From the NCBI GenBank assembly GCA_005799545.1, contig SYGM01000090.1, forward strand, positions 1 to 64,000: 64,000 nt of DNA, read 5' to 3'. The stretch is from Planctomycetia bacterium (GTDB lineage Bacteria; Planctomycetota; UBA1135; GCA-002686595). A program made the translations under genes and the position numbers. Position 1 is the first letter of the stretch. The number at the start of each line of letters is the position of its first letter. The notes beneath the pieces are model-generated. The model was not told where the DNA came from, did no database searches, and was given only the letters and a program-made list of their open reading frames with translations. This document shows positions 19,352 to 28,722 of this stretch, in pieces.

Positions 19352-20248
19352 TCAGTTGGGGACTGCCTCTCCGACGCGCGGCTTCTGTCCGCGCAGCACG
19401 GAGGAATCGAGGAACAGCTGGCTCTGATCGATCACCGGCGTCTGGAGCAGTGCCTCGACATCGATCTGTCCCGACTGCGCGTAGGCATCCAGCGCGTTCT
19501 GCCAGGTGACCTTCTCGACCCACTCGCGAGGAATCCCGCGCTCCAGCATCAGGGCCGCCGTACGCGGAACGGAGAGCGGATCGCTGACGCCCCAGTCGGC
19601 CGAGCTGTCGACGATGATGCGCTCGGGGCCGTATTTGCGCACGATCTCCACCATGCGCTCGGAGCCCATCTTGGTGTGGGGATAGATCGTGAAGGCCGCC
19701 CATGCACCCGCATCGAGCACATCCTGCACGGTTTCCTCGTTGTTATGGTCGATCACGAGCTTCGCCATCGGCTGCCGGCACTCCGCGGCCACGGAGAGCG
19801 AGCGGCGGATGCCGTTTTTCTTGTCGCGGTGCGGAGAGTGCACCATCACGACCATGTCATGGCGCACGGCGAAATCCAGCTGCCACTGGTAGGCACGCTC
19901 CTCCGCACTGGTGATCTCGTCGTAGCCGATCTCCCCCACGGCGACCACACCTTCCTTGAGCGCGTAATACGGAATCAGCTCGAGCACTTCGCGCGCCAGC
20001 TTCTCGTTGTTGGCTTCCTTGGAATTGAGCCCGATCGCGCAGTAGTGCGCGATGCCGAACTGCGAGGCGCGGAAGCGCTCCCAGCCGACGAGGCTGTTGA
20101 AGTAGTCGATGTAGGAACCGACCTGCGTGCGCGGCTGGCCCAGCCAAAAGGCCGGCTCGACGATCGCGCGAACGCCCGCCCGGGCCATGGCCTCGAGATC
20201 GTCCGTCGTGCGGCTGGTCATGTGAATGTGAGGATCGAAAAAGCGCAT
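19352..20248 (-). CDS. eboB: TatD-family metal-dependent hydrolase, EboB-type (ebo cluster)
   Basis: FFDPHIHMTSRTTDDLEAMARAGVRAIVEPAFW, GEIGYDE, VIDHNNEETV, IIVDSSADWG; immediately downstream of an eboA homologue. Symbol assigned by family and context. Confidence 0.68.
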   Translation of the reverse strand: MRFFDPHIHMTSRTTDDLEAMARAGVRAIVEPAFWLGQPRTQVGSYIDYFNSLVGWERFRASQFGIAHYCAIGLNSKEANNEKLAREVLELIPYYALKEGVVAVGEIGYDEITSAEERAYQWQLDFAVRHDMVVMVHSPHRDKKNGIRRSLSVAAECRQPMAKLVIDHNNEETVQDVLDAGAWAAFTIYPHTKMGSERMVEIVRKYGPERIIVDSSADWGVSDPLSVPRTAALMLERGIPREWVEKVTWQNALDAYAQSGQIDVEALLQTPVIDQSQLFLDSSVLRGQKPRVGEAVPN

Positions 20249-20256
20249 GTGGGCTC

Positions 20257-21171
20257 CTACGCAGGCAGGCTAGCAAAGGCGGTCTGGGAGAGCGCGCCCT
20301 TGAGCGCGCGGTCGATGGCGGACTGAACCTGCGGGCTGGCTTCGCGCGAGCGCGCCTTGAGGAGCGGATCGAGCGCGCCCGCGCGCGCCAGGCCGAAGGC
20401 GGCGGCGGCGCGACCGCGATCGGGCCCGTTTTCCAGTTCCTTCTGCAGCGAAGCGAGCCCGCGCTCGCCGGCATGCTTGCCCAGCGCAAGCCACAGTTCC
20501 GGCTGCACCGGCCGTCCGGCGCTGCGGCGCTCCTCGGCGAGGTCCAGCGCCATGCGCGCCAGCTCGGCATCCAGTCGCAGATCGAGTCCGTGCACGCGCC
20601 ACAGCGGGGCCTCGACGAACAGCGCCTTGATCACCATCTGGCGCCACGCGAGCGCGTCGAAGTGACGGAAGGGATACGGCGAGTCGCAGGCCACGGCCTC
20701 GAAGATCGCACGCATGCTGCTGCGGCAGCCCTCGCCCATGCGCCAGACGAAGCGCTCGGGCCCGGGCAGCAGCACGATCGCCTTGTACAGAGCGCAGGCC
20801 TCGCCGATGTCGGCGTAGGTGAATGTCAGCTCCAGCGCGTCGACGCAGGACCGGGCTTCAAGATCCCTGCGCGCGAGCACCAGCCGTGCGCGCGCGGCCT
20901 CAAGCAGGCCCCAGCGCTCGGGATTCCAGCCTGGCAGCAGCTCATCGGCTGCGGCGCGCTGCGCCGGAGCGAGCACGACCGTGCCGCGGCGCGGCACATA
21001 GCGGCTGGCGAGCGCGATGCGGGCGGCGAACTCGGCGTGCGGCAGTCCGGACGCGACCTCCGAGCAAGCGCTCTCGAGCCAGGCACGGGCACGCGCATCG
21101 AGACCGCGTTCGGGCCCGTGCCCGACGCCAGGCTGCAGCAGGGAGTCAACAAAAGCTGTGATCGGCGTCAT
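20257..21171 (-). CDS. eboA: EboA-domain-containing protein
   Basis: ALYKAIVLLPGPERFVWRMGEGCRSSMRAIFEAVACDSPYPFRHFDALAWRQMVIKALFVEAPLWRVHGLDLRLDAELARM...GRPVQPELWLALG matches the EboA pattern; ATGA overlap with the upstream gene. Confidence 0.72.
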   Translation of the reverse strand: MTPITAFVDSLLQPGVGHGPERGLDARARAWLESACSEVASGLPHAEFAARIALASRYVPRRGTVVLAPAQRAAADELLPGWNPERWGLLEAARARLVLARRDLEARSCVDALELTFTYADIGEACALYKAIVLLPGPERFVWRMGEGCRSSMRAIFEAVACDSPYPFRHFDALAWRQMVIKALFVEAPLWRVHGLDLRLDAELARMALDLAEERRSAGRPVQPELWLALGKHAGERGLASLQKELENGPDRGRAAAAFGLARAGALDPLLKARSREASPQVQSAIDRALKGALSQTAFASLPA

Positions 21172-22361
21172 CGGGGTGCGTTCGTGGCGGCGGGACGGTG
21201 AAAGCGTTCGGGATGCAGGCCCAGCGCGATCGTCATCGCGCCGAAGCTCGTGGCGTAGGTCCACGAATAGAAGGAGCCGATGAAGTCAGCCATCGAACCG
21301 TCCGTGCGCTGCACCTTGGCGATCTCGCCGCGCAGCTTCCTGTGCCAGGCTTCCTGCTCGGCCTCGGGCAATTCCTGCACGACGCGCGCGGCGTAGTAGT
21401 GACCGAAGAAGTAGAAATAGCCGGCGTTGGCGTAGTACGCCTCGTGCGGCACGGGCCGCTGGTAGGCGACATCGAGAAACTTGTGGTGCTCGAAGAACTG
21501 CTCCAGCCCCCAACGCAGCCGATCCGGCGTCACCTTGCGCTCTCCTGCCCTCACCAGCGCCCAGTTGGCAACCTGAATGCGGCCCAGACTGCCCTTGACG
21601 TCATCGATGCTCTCACCCACCAGGCGCCGGGGAATCGGATCAAAGCTGTAGGACACCGCTCCGTTCGGAAGGCGGCAGCGCCGCACGTACTCAACTGCGC
21701 GCGCACGCACCGCTGGGTCGATCTTCCATCCCAGACGCTCGGCATCGAGGAGGAATGGAATCACGCAGGCCGTCGAGAACGAAGTCGACCAGGTAGGTCT
21801 GCGCGAGACCACCGGCCCTTCGTAGTAGCCCCAGCCGCCGGCGGGATCCTGGTGCTTTTCCAGGTACTCGTAGAGCTCTTCTCCGCGCGCTCGGAGCTTG
21901 GACTGCCACTCGCTCGAAGCGTAGTAGGGGTGCGAGGCGGCCTGCACCATGCACTGGAATCCGTACAGTGCCGCCCACGTCGAGTCGACGTCCCAGTGGT
22001 TGCCGCGCTTGGCGATCGGGCTGGTGGCGAGCCACTCCAGCCCGCGCTTGCGCGCCTCGAGCACCTGCGGCGTCTCATCGGCCACCAGCAGCGTCTGGCA
22101 GCACAGCGCGCTGCCGGCGTATTGCCAGGCGTGAAAACTGGCCTTCGAGTAGTTCAGCTCCCACAGCGAGCCGACCTTGTCATGGCCCCAAGCCCCGGAA
22201 GGATCCTGCTGTTCGACGATCCAGCGGATCGCCTTGGCGAAGACCGTGCGCCCGTCATCCGGGCTGAGCTGCGGCACGGGCTGAGCCATGCGCGGCGTGT
22301 CCCCTGCCGGAGCAGGCGCCTGTGCAGCCAGCAGCAGCCCCAGAGCCGCGAGAGCGCTCAC
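21168..22361 (-). CDS. Secreted protein with terpenoid-cyclase / prenyltransferase (alpha/alpha-barrel) fold
   Basis: GTG start overlapping the upstream stop (GTGA); signal-like VSALAALGLLLAAQAPAPA; WIVEQQDPSGAWG, EYLEKHQDPAGGWGYYEG, EYVRRCRLPNGAVSY repeats. Confidence 0.65.
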   Translation of the reverse strand: MSALAALGLLLAAQAPAPAGDTPRMAQPVPQLSPDDGRTVFAKAIRWIVEQQDPSGAWGHDKVGSLWELNYSKASFHAWQYAGSALCCQTLLVADETPQVLEARKRGLEWLATSPIAKRGNHWDVDSTWAALYGFQCMVQAASHPYYASSEWQSKLRARGEELYEYLEKHQDPAGGWGYYEGPVVSRRPTWSTSFSTACVIPFLLDAERLGWKIDPAVRARAVEYVRRCRLPNGAVSYSFDPIPRRLVGESIDDVKGSLGRIQVANWALVRAGERKVTPDRLRWGLEQFFEHHKFLDVAYQRPVPHEAYYANAGYFYFFGHYYAARVVQELPEAEQEAWHRKLRGEIAKVQRTDGSMADFIGSFYSWTYATSFGAMTIALGLHPERFHRPAATNAPR

Positions 22362-23122
22362 TTCTTCTTCTCCTTGCTCTCGCTCTTCTTCTCCAGCTCC
22401 GCGATGTCCTTCTCCAGCTGATCGATCTCGCGCTCGGACTTGCGCGCTTCGAGCTGCGCCTTGAGCTTGCTGCGCTCCTCGGACTCCTTGGCTCCGCGCA
22501 GGCCGCGCTCCGCCTCGACGAGGTCCTGCTCGAGGCCCTTGTGCTTCCACGCGAGATCGTGCGACTTCTTGTTCTCGACTTCCTGCTTGTCGAGCGCCAG
22601 ATCACGCTCGGCGAAGGCGATCGCGGCCTTGGCGCGGTTGACCACCAGCTCCTTGGTGAGATCCGCGAAGTCCTCGTTCTTGTACATCGCGAGCAGCTCG
22701 TTCAACTCCTCCTGCTGCTCCTTGAGGCGCTGGGCGCTGCGCTCCAGCTGCAGATCAAGCTGCGCCAGCTGGTTCGGCTTCTCGATCTTGTTGAAGTTCT
22801 CCAGCACAGCCGCGGCCTTGGCGCGGCGCTGCTCGGCGTCTTCGACCGATTCACGGGCACTGCGCGCACTCGATTCGCGCTCCATGCGCTCGATTTTGAG
22901 TTCGCTGCGCTTGCACTCCAGATCGAAGCGCTTCTGCTCCAGCTCCTTGGCCTTGGCCTTGGCCTCGTTCTCATCCGGCTTGGCCGCTTCGGCAACCGGG
23001 GCGGGTGCGGTCTGAGCGGCCGGTGCCTTCTCGGGCGCGACCGGCACCTGCTGGGGCTTGCCGCTGATGCAGGCGGTCAGGAGGAGCAGGGCCGGGGCGA
23101 AAGTGGACAGAGTGGGTTTCAT
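22358..23122 (-). CDS. Predicted coiled-coil lipoprotein
   Basis: MKPTLSTFAPALLLLTACISG lipobox; long charged heptad-like region ending KSESKEKKK. Confidence 0.65.
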   Translation of the reverse strand: MKPTLSTFAPALLLLTACISGKPQQVPVAPEKAPAAQTAPAPVAEAAKPDENEAKAKAKELEQKRFDLECKRSELKIERMERESSARSARESVEDAEQRRAKAAAVLENFNKIEKPNQLAQLDLQLERSAQRLKEQQEELNELLAMYKNEDFADLTKELVVNRAKAAIAFAERDLALDKQEVENKKSHDLAWKHKGLEQDLVEAERGLRGAKESEERSKLKAQLEARKSEREIDQLEKDIAELEKKSESKEKKK

Positions 23123-23288
23123 GGACTTGAACTCGAGGGGGGGGGCAGGGGACTGGAGGAACTGACCGGGCCTCCATGCTGCTGTGTGGGCGAAGGCAGA
23201 GCAAGATACTCGACTCCGACCCTTGCGAATCCGATACTCGCTCCCCCCTCCTTCACACGCCCCGTACGGCCCCACACTGCTGCCCGCC

Positions 23289-24920
23289 ATGACCCACGGA
23301 GTCTTCCGCATCCCCACGCCGATCAACGAGCCCGTCAAGAGCTATGCGCCGGGCAGCGCGGAGAAGCGCACCCTCAAGGCCGAGCTCGAGCGCATGAGCC
23401 GCAATGAGGTCGAGATCCCGCTGATCATCGGCGGCAAGGCCGTGCGCACCGGCAGGACCGAGCGCATCTCGATGCCGCATGCTCACGCCCACACGCTGGG
23501 CCGCTACCACCTCGCGGGCCCCGCCGAGATCGCCGCCGCCATCGAAGCCGCCGAGCGCGCGCGCCCGCAGTGGGAAGCACTGTCCTGGGAGAGCCGCGCG
23601 GCGATCTTCCTCAAGGCCGCGGAGCTGCTGGCCGGGCCCTGGCGCGATCGCGTCAACGCTTCGACGATGCTCGGTCAGTCCAAGACCGTGCATCAGGCCG
23701 AGATCGACTCGGCCTGCGAGCTGATCGACTTCTGGCGCTTCAACGCGCACTTCGCCGAGCGCCTGTACGGCGAACAGCCGATCAGCGCACCCGGCACCTG
23801 GAATCGCCTTGAGCATCGGCCGCTGGATGGCTTCGTGTTCGCGGTGACGCCTTTCAATTTCACCTCGATCGGCGGCAATCTGCCCACCGCGCCGGCGCTG
23901 ATGGGCAACACGGTGGTCTGGAAGCCGGCATCGACCTCGGTGCTCTCCAACTGGTACCTGATGGAGCTGCTGCGTGAGGCCGGCCTGCCCGATGGCGTGA
24001 TCAACTTCATCCCCGGTTCCGGCGCGAGCATCGGCGATCTCGTGATCGCCGATCCGAGGCTGGGCGGCGTGCACTTCACCGGCTCGACGGGCGTCTTCAA
24101 CGGCATCTGGTCGGCGGTCGGCGCCAACATCGCCCGCTACGGGCAATATCCGCGGCTGGTCGGCGAGACGGGCGGCAAGGACTTCGTCTTCGCGCATCCC
24201 TCGGCCGACCTCGAAGCGCTGTGCGTGGCGCTGGTGCGCGGAGCCTTTGAATACCAGGGGCAGAAGTGCTCGGCCGCAAGCCGCGCGTACATTCCCGCAT
24301 CGCTGATGCAAGAGCTCAAGGAGCGCATGGGCGCGATGCTCGCGGAGCTCAAGCAGGGTGATGTGCGCGACTTCACCAACTTCACCGGCGCCGTGATCGA
24401 CCAGCGCTCCTTCAACAAGCAGAAATCCGCCATCGACGGGGCGCGCGCTTCGAAGGACGCCCGCGTGCTGTTCGGCGGTCGCTGCGACTCCTCGCAGGGC
24501 TGGTTCGTCGAGCCGACGGTGATCGAGGCGCTCGATCCGCGCTACGAGACGATGTGCACCGAACTCTTCGGCCCGGTGCTCACCATCCATGTCTACCCCG
24601 ATGCGCAGTTCGAGGAAACCCTTGCGCTGGCATCCACCTCTTCAGCCTACGCGCTGACCGGCGCGATCTTCTCGCAGGATCGCGGCGCCATTGAAACCGC
24701 CACGCGCGCACTGCGCTTCGCGGCGGGCAACTACTACATCAACGACAAGCCGACCGGCGCGATCGTCGGCCAGCAGCCCTTCGGCGGCTCGCGTGCCTCG
24801 GGCACCAACGACAAGGCGGGCTCGATCCTCAACCTGATGCGCTGGGTCAGCCCGCGAGCGATCAAGGAGACCTTCGTACCCCCGCTGGACTGGCGCTATC
24901 CCTTCCTGCAGGAGTCCTGA
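23289..24920 (+). CDS. pruA: L-glutamate gamma-semialdehyde (1-pyrroline-5-carboxylate) dehydrogenase
   Basis: FNFTSIGGNLPTAPALMGNTVVWKPAS, HFTGSTGVF, VGETGGKDFVFAHPSAD, FEYQGQKCSAASRAYIP (catalytic Cys context). Confidence 0.93.
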   Translation: MTHGVFRIPTPINEPVKSYAPGSAEKRTLKAELERMSRNEVEIPLIIGGKAVRTGRTERISMPHAHAHTLGRYHLAGPAEIAAAIEAAERARPQWEALSWESRAAIFLKAAELLAGPWRDRVNASTMLGQSKTVHQAEIDSACELIDFWRFNAHFAERLYGEQPISAPGTWNRLEHRPLDGFVFAVTPFNFTSIGGNLPTAPALMGNTVVWKPASTSVLSNWYLMELLREAGLPDGVINFIPGSGASIGDLVIADPRLGGVHFTGSTGVFNGIWSAVGANIARYGQYPRLVGETGGKDFVFAHPSADLEALCVALVRGAFEYQGQKCSAASRAYIPASLMQELKERMGAMLAELKQGDVRDFTNFTGAVIDQRSFNKQKSAIDGARASKDARVLFGGRCDSSQGWFVEPTVIEALDPRYETMCTELFGPVLTIHVYPDAQFEETLALASTSSAYALTGAIFSQDRGAIETATRALRFAAGNYYINDKPTGAIVGQQPFGGSRASGTNDKAGSILNLMRWVSPRAIKETFVPPLDWRYPFLQES

Positions 24921-24924
24921 GCGG

Positions 24925-25203
24925 ATGGATCTCTCCGCATTCTTCGCCATCTTCGTGACCATCTTCGTGGCCGAGCTCGGCGACAAGACGCAACTGGCGA
25001 CGATGCTGTATTCCTCTCAGGGTCAGCATTCCAAGTGGATGATCTTCGGAGCCTCGGCACTGGCGCTGATCGCCTCCTCCGCATTCGGAGTGCTGGCCGG
25101 CGGAGTGGTCGGCAAGTTCATCTCGCCCGAGGCACTGCGCTGGATCGCGGGCCTGGGCTTCATCGGCGTCGGCGTGTGGACGCTCTGGAAGGGTGCCTCC
25201 TAG
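24925..25203 (+). CDS. TMEM165/GDT1-family membrane protein, single-repeat form
   Basis: FVAELGDKTQLATMLY signature (ExGDKT), three hydrophobic segments. Confidence 0.85.
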   Translation: MDLSAFFAIFVTIFVAELGDKTQLATMLYSSQGQHSKWMIFGASALALIASSAFGVLAGGVVGKFISPEALRWIAGLGFIGVGVWTLWKGAS

Positions 25204-27248
25204 GGCAGCGCCACCAGCTCCATCGAAAGCGCCGTTGCCCCATCGATCTGGAAGTACTCCAGCTCAAGCGTGTGCGTTCCGGCTTCCAGATCGAGCTCAA
25301 CGGTGTCCTTGACCGGCGCGTGGTGGGTCCAGTTCTCCAGCACCCAGCGCTCGCCGACGCGCACGCGGATGCCGTCATCCGAGGTGGTCGTCAGCCGGTA
25401 GCGCCCCTTGGCAGGCACCTTGACCTGCGTGGAGGCCAGGAGTCCGAAGCGCGCGGTGCCCACCTGAGCGCGGATCTCGCGCTCGTTCCACGGACTGGTC
25501 CAGTGGCGCGTGCTGCGCTTGAGAATCGGCTGGCGTGAAAGTTCGCGCCACTCCGCGGGGCGCTGGCGCGGATCGGGCCCGCTGGCCCACGAAAACCAGG
25601 TGGCTTCCCAGACGCAGTCCTGCAGAAGCCCCCCCGGCAGACGGGGCTTGGGCCGCGGCGCTCCGCTCTCGAAGTCCCAGGGACCGTAGTCCCCCATCAG
25701 AATCGTGGCGAGGTCCGGCTTCACGCCGCGGTCCTTGGGCAGGACCTTGTTCCGGCCCGGCAGCTCCGGAGCCTTCCATGCCCGGGCACGCCGCACGAAC
25801 TCCGGCTCCTTGCCATCGAACAGGCGCACGCTCACCTCGCGCACCCGGCCGCTGGCCGTGTGCCCGTTGCGTCCGCTCATCCACGCGCCGATCTCCCCGC
25901 CGAGCAGCGTGAACTGCTCGATCTCAAGCTGTCCGCGCCCGTCGAAGGCGTTGGCGCCGATGGCGAGCTCGAAACTCTTCGTGAGCAGGAAATCCGCCTG
26001 ATTGCCGTCGAAACGGTTGCCGTAGACGAAGTGACGCGAACTCGACGTATCGCGCTGGGAACCCAGCGGACCCTGGACCAGACTTTCGTCTTCATCCCAC
26101 CAGAGCTCAACGCCGGCTTCATTGCCCGCGATGCGGTTCTCCGTGATCGCACACTCCTGTCCGTGCTCGATGGAGACCGCGCCGCCCAATGTGCCGTCAA
26201 TGGTGTTGTTCCAGATCAGCATACGGCGGGAGTAACCGCCCCAGACACCGTGCTGATGGCTGCCGGAGAGCACGTTCTCGATCACCCAGTTATCATCGGA
26301 GAACGTGGCTTCGACCGCGTTGGCGACCGCGCAGGAAAAATCGTTCCGCCAGAAGATGTTGCGATTGCTCCCGCCTGCGTTCTTCTCACCGCGCGCGCGG
26401 GCGCGGCCCTCCACCAGATCCTGCCCGGCGTAGAGAAACACGCCATCCCCGCCGTGGGTGCCGCTGTTGTAGGCGAACAGGTTGTCGCTGCAGCGTTCGA
26501 ACATCAGGATCGCCGCCGAATCCTGACCGCGCCAGTAATTGTCGTGGCTGTAGCCGCGCACGCAGTAATCAAAGCGGTTGTGATCGACGACTGCACGCGA
26601 GCTGCGATGCATCGCCAGCCCCCAGCCCGAAAGGAACGAGAAATCGCAGTCGTGGATCTTCACGCCGTCGGAGCGCGTCAGCAGGATCCCGTTCTGCCCG
26701 CGCCGTCCGCGCAGGTTCTTCAGCGTGGCGCCTTCGCACATCAGCAGTCGAACGGCGCCGCCGTAGTTCGTCAGCCACTGATCGTGGTCATTTTCATGCG
26801 GATAGAGCCAGTCGCCCATCTCCTCGGCGGCCTGATTCGACTCCAGCTTCTGTCCGTACCAGCCATCGAAGCTGGTGCCGTCGATGACGAGGTTCCTGCA
26901 GTTGTCCGCGGCGATGCAGCCCTTGTAGCCCCCGATCCGGCCCCCGATCACGGTCAGGTTCTCGCAGTTCTTGAGCACGATCCCGTAGCCCTCCGCGCGC
27001 TCCAGCGGGGCATCGGCCGGCTGACCGCGCAGCTCGACGCCGCTGAGGTCGAGCACGGCGTCCTTGAGACCGACCAGTCGCAGCACGCCTTCCTGCCCGC
27101 GCCCGGGCCGCAGATAGGCGCCGGGCTGAATCCGAGTGGAAGCCGTCAACTGAATGCCGGCCTCCGGCAGCGGCATGACGGGCAGATCCTGTGCCGACAG
27201 CAGCGAGCCGCTGCACATCCACAACATCACGGACAACAGAACTCTCAT
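25200..27248 (-). CDS. Secreted right-handed parallel beta-helix protein with C-terminal PA14-like region
   Basis: Signal peptide MRVLLSVMLWMCSGSLLSAQ; N-rich helix turns (AVVDHNRFDYC, NLFAYNSGTHGGDGVF, MLIWNNTIDG); C-terminal GRYRLTTTSDDGIRVRVGERWVLENWTHHA. Confidence 0.78.
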   Translation of the reverse strand: MRVLLSVMLWMCSGSLLSAQDLPVMPLPEAGIQLTASTRIQPGAYLRPGRGQEGVLRLVGLKDAVLDLSGVELRGQPADAPLERAEGYGIVLKNCENLTVIGGRIGGYKGCIAADNCRNLVIDGTSFDGWYGQKLESNQAAEEMGDWLYPHENDHDQWLTNYGGAVRLLMCEGATLKNLRGRRGQNGILLTRSDGVKIHDCDFSFLSGWGLAMHRSSRAVVDHNRFDYCVRGYSHDNYWRGQDSAAILMFERCSDNLFAYNSGTHGGDGVFLYAGQDLVEGRARARGEKNAGGSNRNIFWRNDFSCAVANAVEATFSDDNWVIENVLSGSHQHGVWGGYSRRMLIWNNTIDGTLGGAVSIEHGQECAITENRIAGNEAGVELWWDEDESLVQGPLGSQRDTSSSRHFVYGNRFDGNQADFLLTKSFELAIGANAFDGRGQLEIEQFTLLGGEIGAWMSGRNGHTASGRVREVSVRLFDGKEPEFVRRARAWKAPELPGRNKVLPKDRGVKPDLATILMGDYGPWDFESGAPRPKPRLPGGLLQDCVWEATWFSWASGPDPRQRPAEWRELSRQPILKRSTRHWTSPWNEREIRAQVGTARFGLLASTQVKVPAKGRYRLTTTSDDGIRVRVGERWVLENWTHHAPVKDTVELDLEAGTHTLELEYFQIDGATALSMELVALP

Positions 27249-27280
27249 GGGCACGCGCCGGATTGTATCCTCTGCGGAGC

Positions 27281-28603
27281 ATGAACTCAGCCATCCGCTC
27301 CTCGGGCATCCTGCTGCAACCGGAGCTTCCCATCTGCCAGACGGACCTACCGCTCGACTGGTATCAGGAGGAGTTCAAGCCCTACGCGGAAGAGTATCTC
27401 GCGCTGCCTGACCGCAAGCCCGGCACGGTGCTGCCGTGGCTCGACCGCTACGCCCTGCCGGCGCTCGATCACTTCGGCGATTCGCTGCTGCTGCTGGCGC
27501 ACTTCTACATGGGCGGCGAGATCGTGAAGCTGGTCGAGCGCTACGGCGGCAAGGTCGCCGATTCCTACGCGCTCGCGTTGCAGGCTGCGCGGCATCCCGA
27601 GAAGAAGGTCATCGTCGAGTCCGCCGTGCACTTCATGGCGGAGACGATCGCCACGCTCGCCCGAGCGGACCAGAGTGTCTGGATCACCAACCCCAAGGCC
27701 GGCTGCACGATGGAGATGCTCGCCAAGGACTGGATGGTTCAGCCGGTCGCGGATCAGCTGCTGGAGCGCTACGGCGATCAACTGGCGGTGATCGCCTACA
27801 TGAACACAGGTGGACGGCTCAAGGCGCTGGCAGGCCGCACCGGCGGCGCCGTCTGCACGAGTTCGAACGCGCACCTGGTGATGGACTGGGTGCGCAGCCG
27901 CGGCAAGAAGGTGCTGTTCGTTCCCGACCAGCATCTGGGCCGCAACACGGCGGTGCGACTCGGCATCGCGCGAGAGCGCATCGCGGCGCTGCCCGATCCG
28001 CAGACATGGCGCGCTTCGCTGCGCGTCAGCAGCGCTGACTGGGACGCGCTCGACCGCGCCGAAGTGATCCTGTGGGGTTCCTACTGCGGCGTGCACACGA
28101 TCTTCAAGCCCGCCATGGTGCACTGGTGGAAGCAGCGCGGCTGGAAGGTGCTGGTGCACCCTGAGTCGCCGCTGGAAGTGGTCGAAGCGGCCGATGGATC
28201 GGGCTCCACGGACTACCTATGGAAGGCCGTGATGAACGCAACGGCCGGCGAGCGCATCGTGATCGGTACCGAAGGCCATTTCGTGCGCAATGCACGTGAG
28301 CAGGCCCGTCAGCGCGGTGTCGAGATCATGCATCTGGCGGACATCCCCGATCCGGCCTTCCAGGGCGGCGGCTGCGGCTGCGCAACGATGAGCCGCAATG
28401 ACCCCCCTCACCTGGCGGGCATGCTGGACCTGCTGCGCCGGGGCTGCCCCCCGGAGATCAACCGGGTATTGGCCGGAGATGTGGTCGACGAGACCACAGC
28501 CGTGCGGGAAAGGCTTTCCGATGCGGAGCGCCAAAGCCTCATCCGCGAGGCCCGTCTGGCACTGGAGCGGATGATCGATATCACCGAGCGCGCGCGCCCC
28601 TAG
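27281..28603 (+). CDS. nadA: Quinolinate synthase (NadA)
   Basis: YMGGEIVKLVERYGGKVADSYALALQAA, VHFMAETI, TNPKAGCTMEM, TSSNAH, VLFVPDQHLGRNTA, CGCATMSRN. Confidence 0.92.
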   Translation: MNSAIRSSGILLQPELPICQTDLPLDWYQEEFKPYAEEYLALPDRKPGTVLPWLDRYALPALDHFGDSLLLLAHFYMGGEIVKLVERYGGKVADSYALALQAARHPEKKVIVESAVHFMAETIATLARADQSVWITNPKAGCTMEMLAKDWMVQPVADQLLERYGDQLAVIAYMNTGGRLKALAGRTGGAVCTSSNAHLVMDWVRSRGKKVLFVPDQHLGRNTAVRLGIARERIAALPDPQTWRASLRVSSADWDALDRAEVILWGSYCGVHTIFKPAMVHWWKQRGWKVLVHPESPLEVVEAADGSGSTDYLWKAVMNATAGERIVIGTEGHFVRNAREQARQRGVEIMHLADIPDPAFQGGGCGCATMSRNDPPHLAGMLDLLRRGCPPEINRVLAGDVVDETTAVRERLSDAERQSLIREARLALERMIDITERARP

Positions 28604-28722
28604 CCAAAACTCTCACGTGTGGGGTAAGCTTTTTGAGGCTAACCCAGCCTTTGCCCGGAATTCCCGGATGGGTTGAGCTCTCACTCCAAGCCAATCTCTC
28701 GAACTCTCCTCTCAGGAACACC

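Noticed and set aside
22358-23122. Repeated charged sequence as possible repeat array or CRISPR-like structure
   Set aside because: It encodes a coiled-coil protein; there is no regular direct-repeat and spacer spacing at DNA level.
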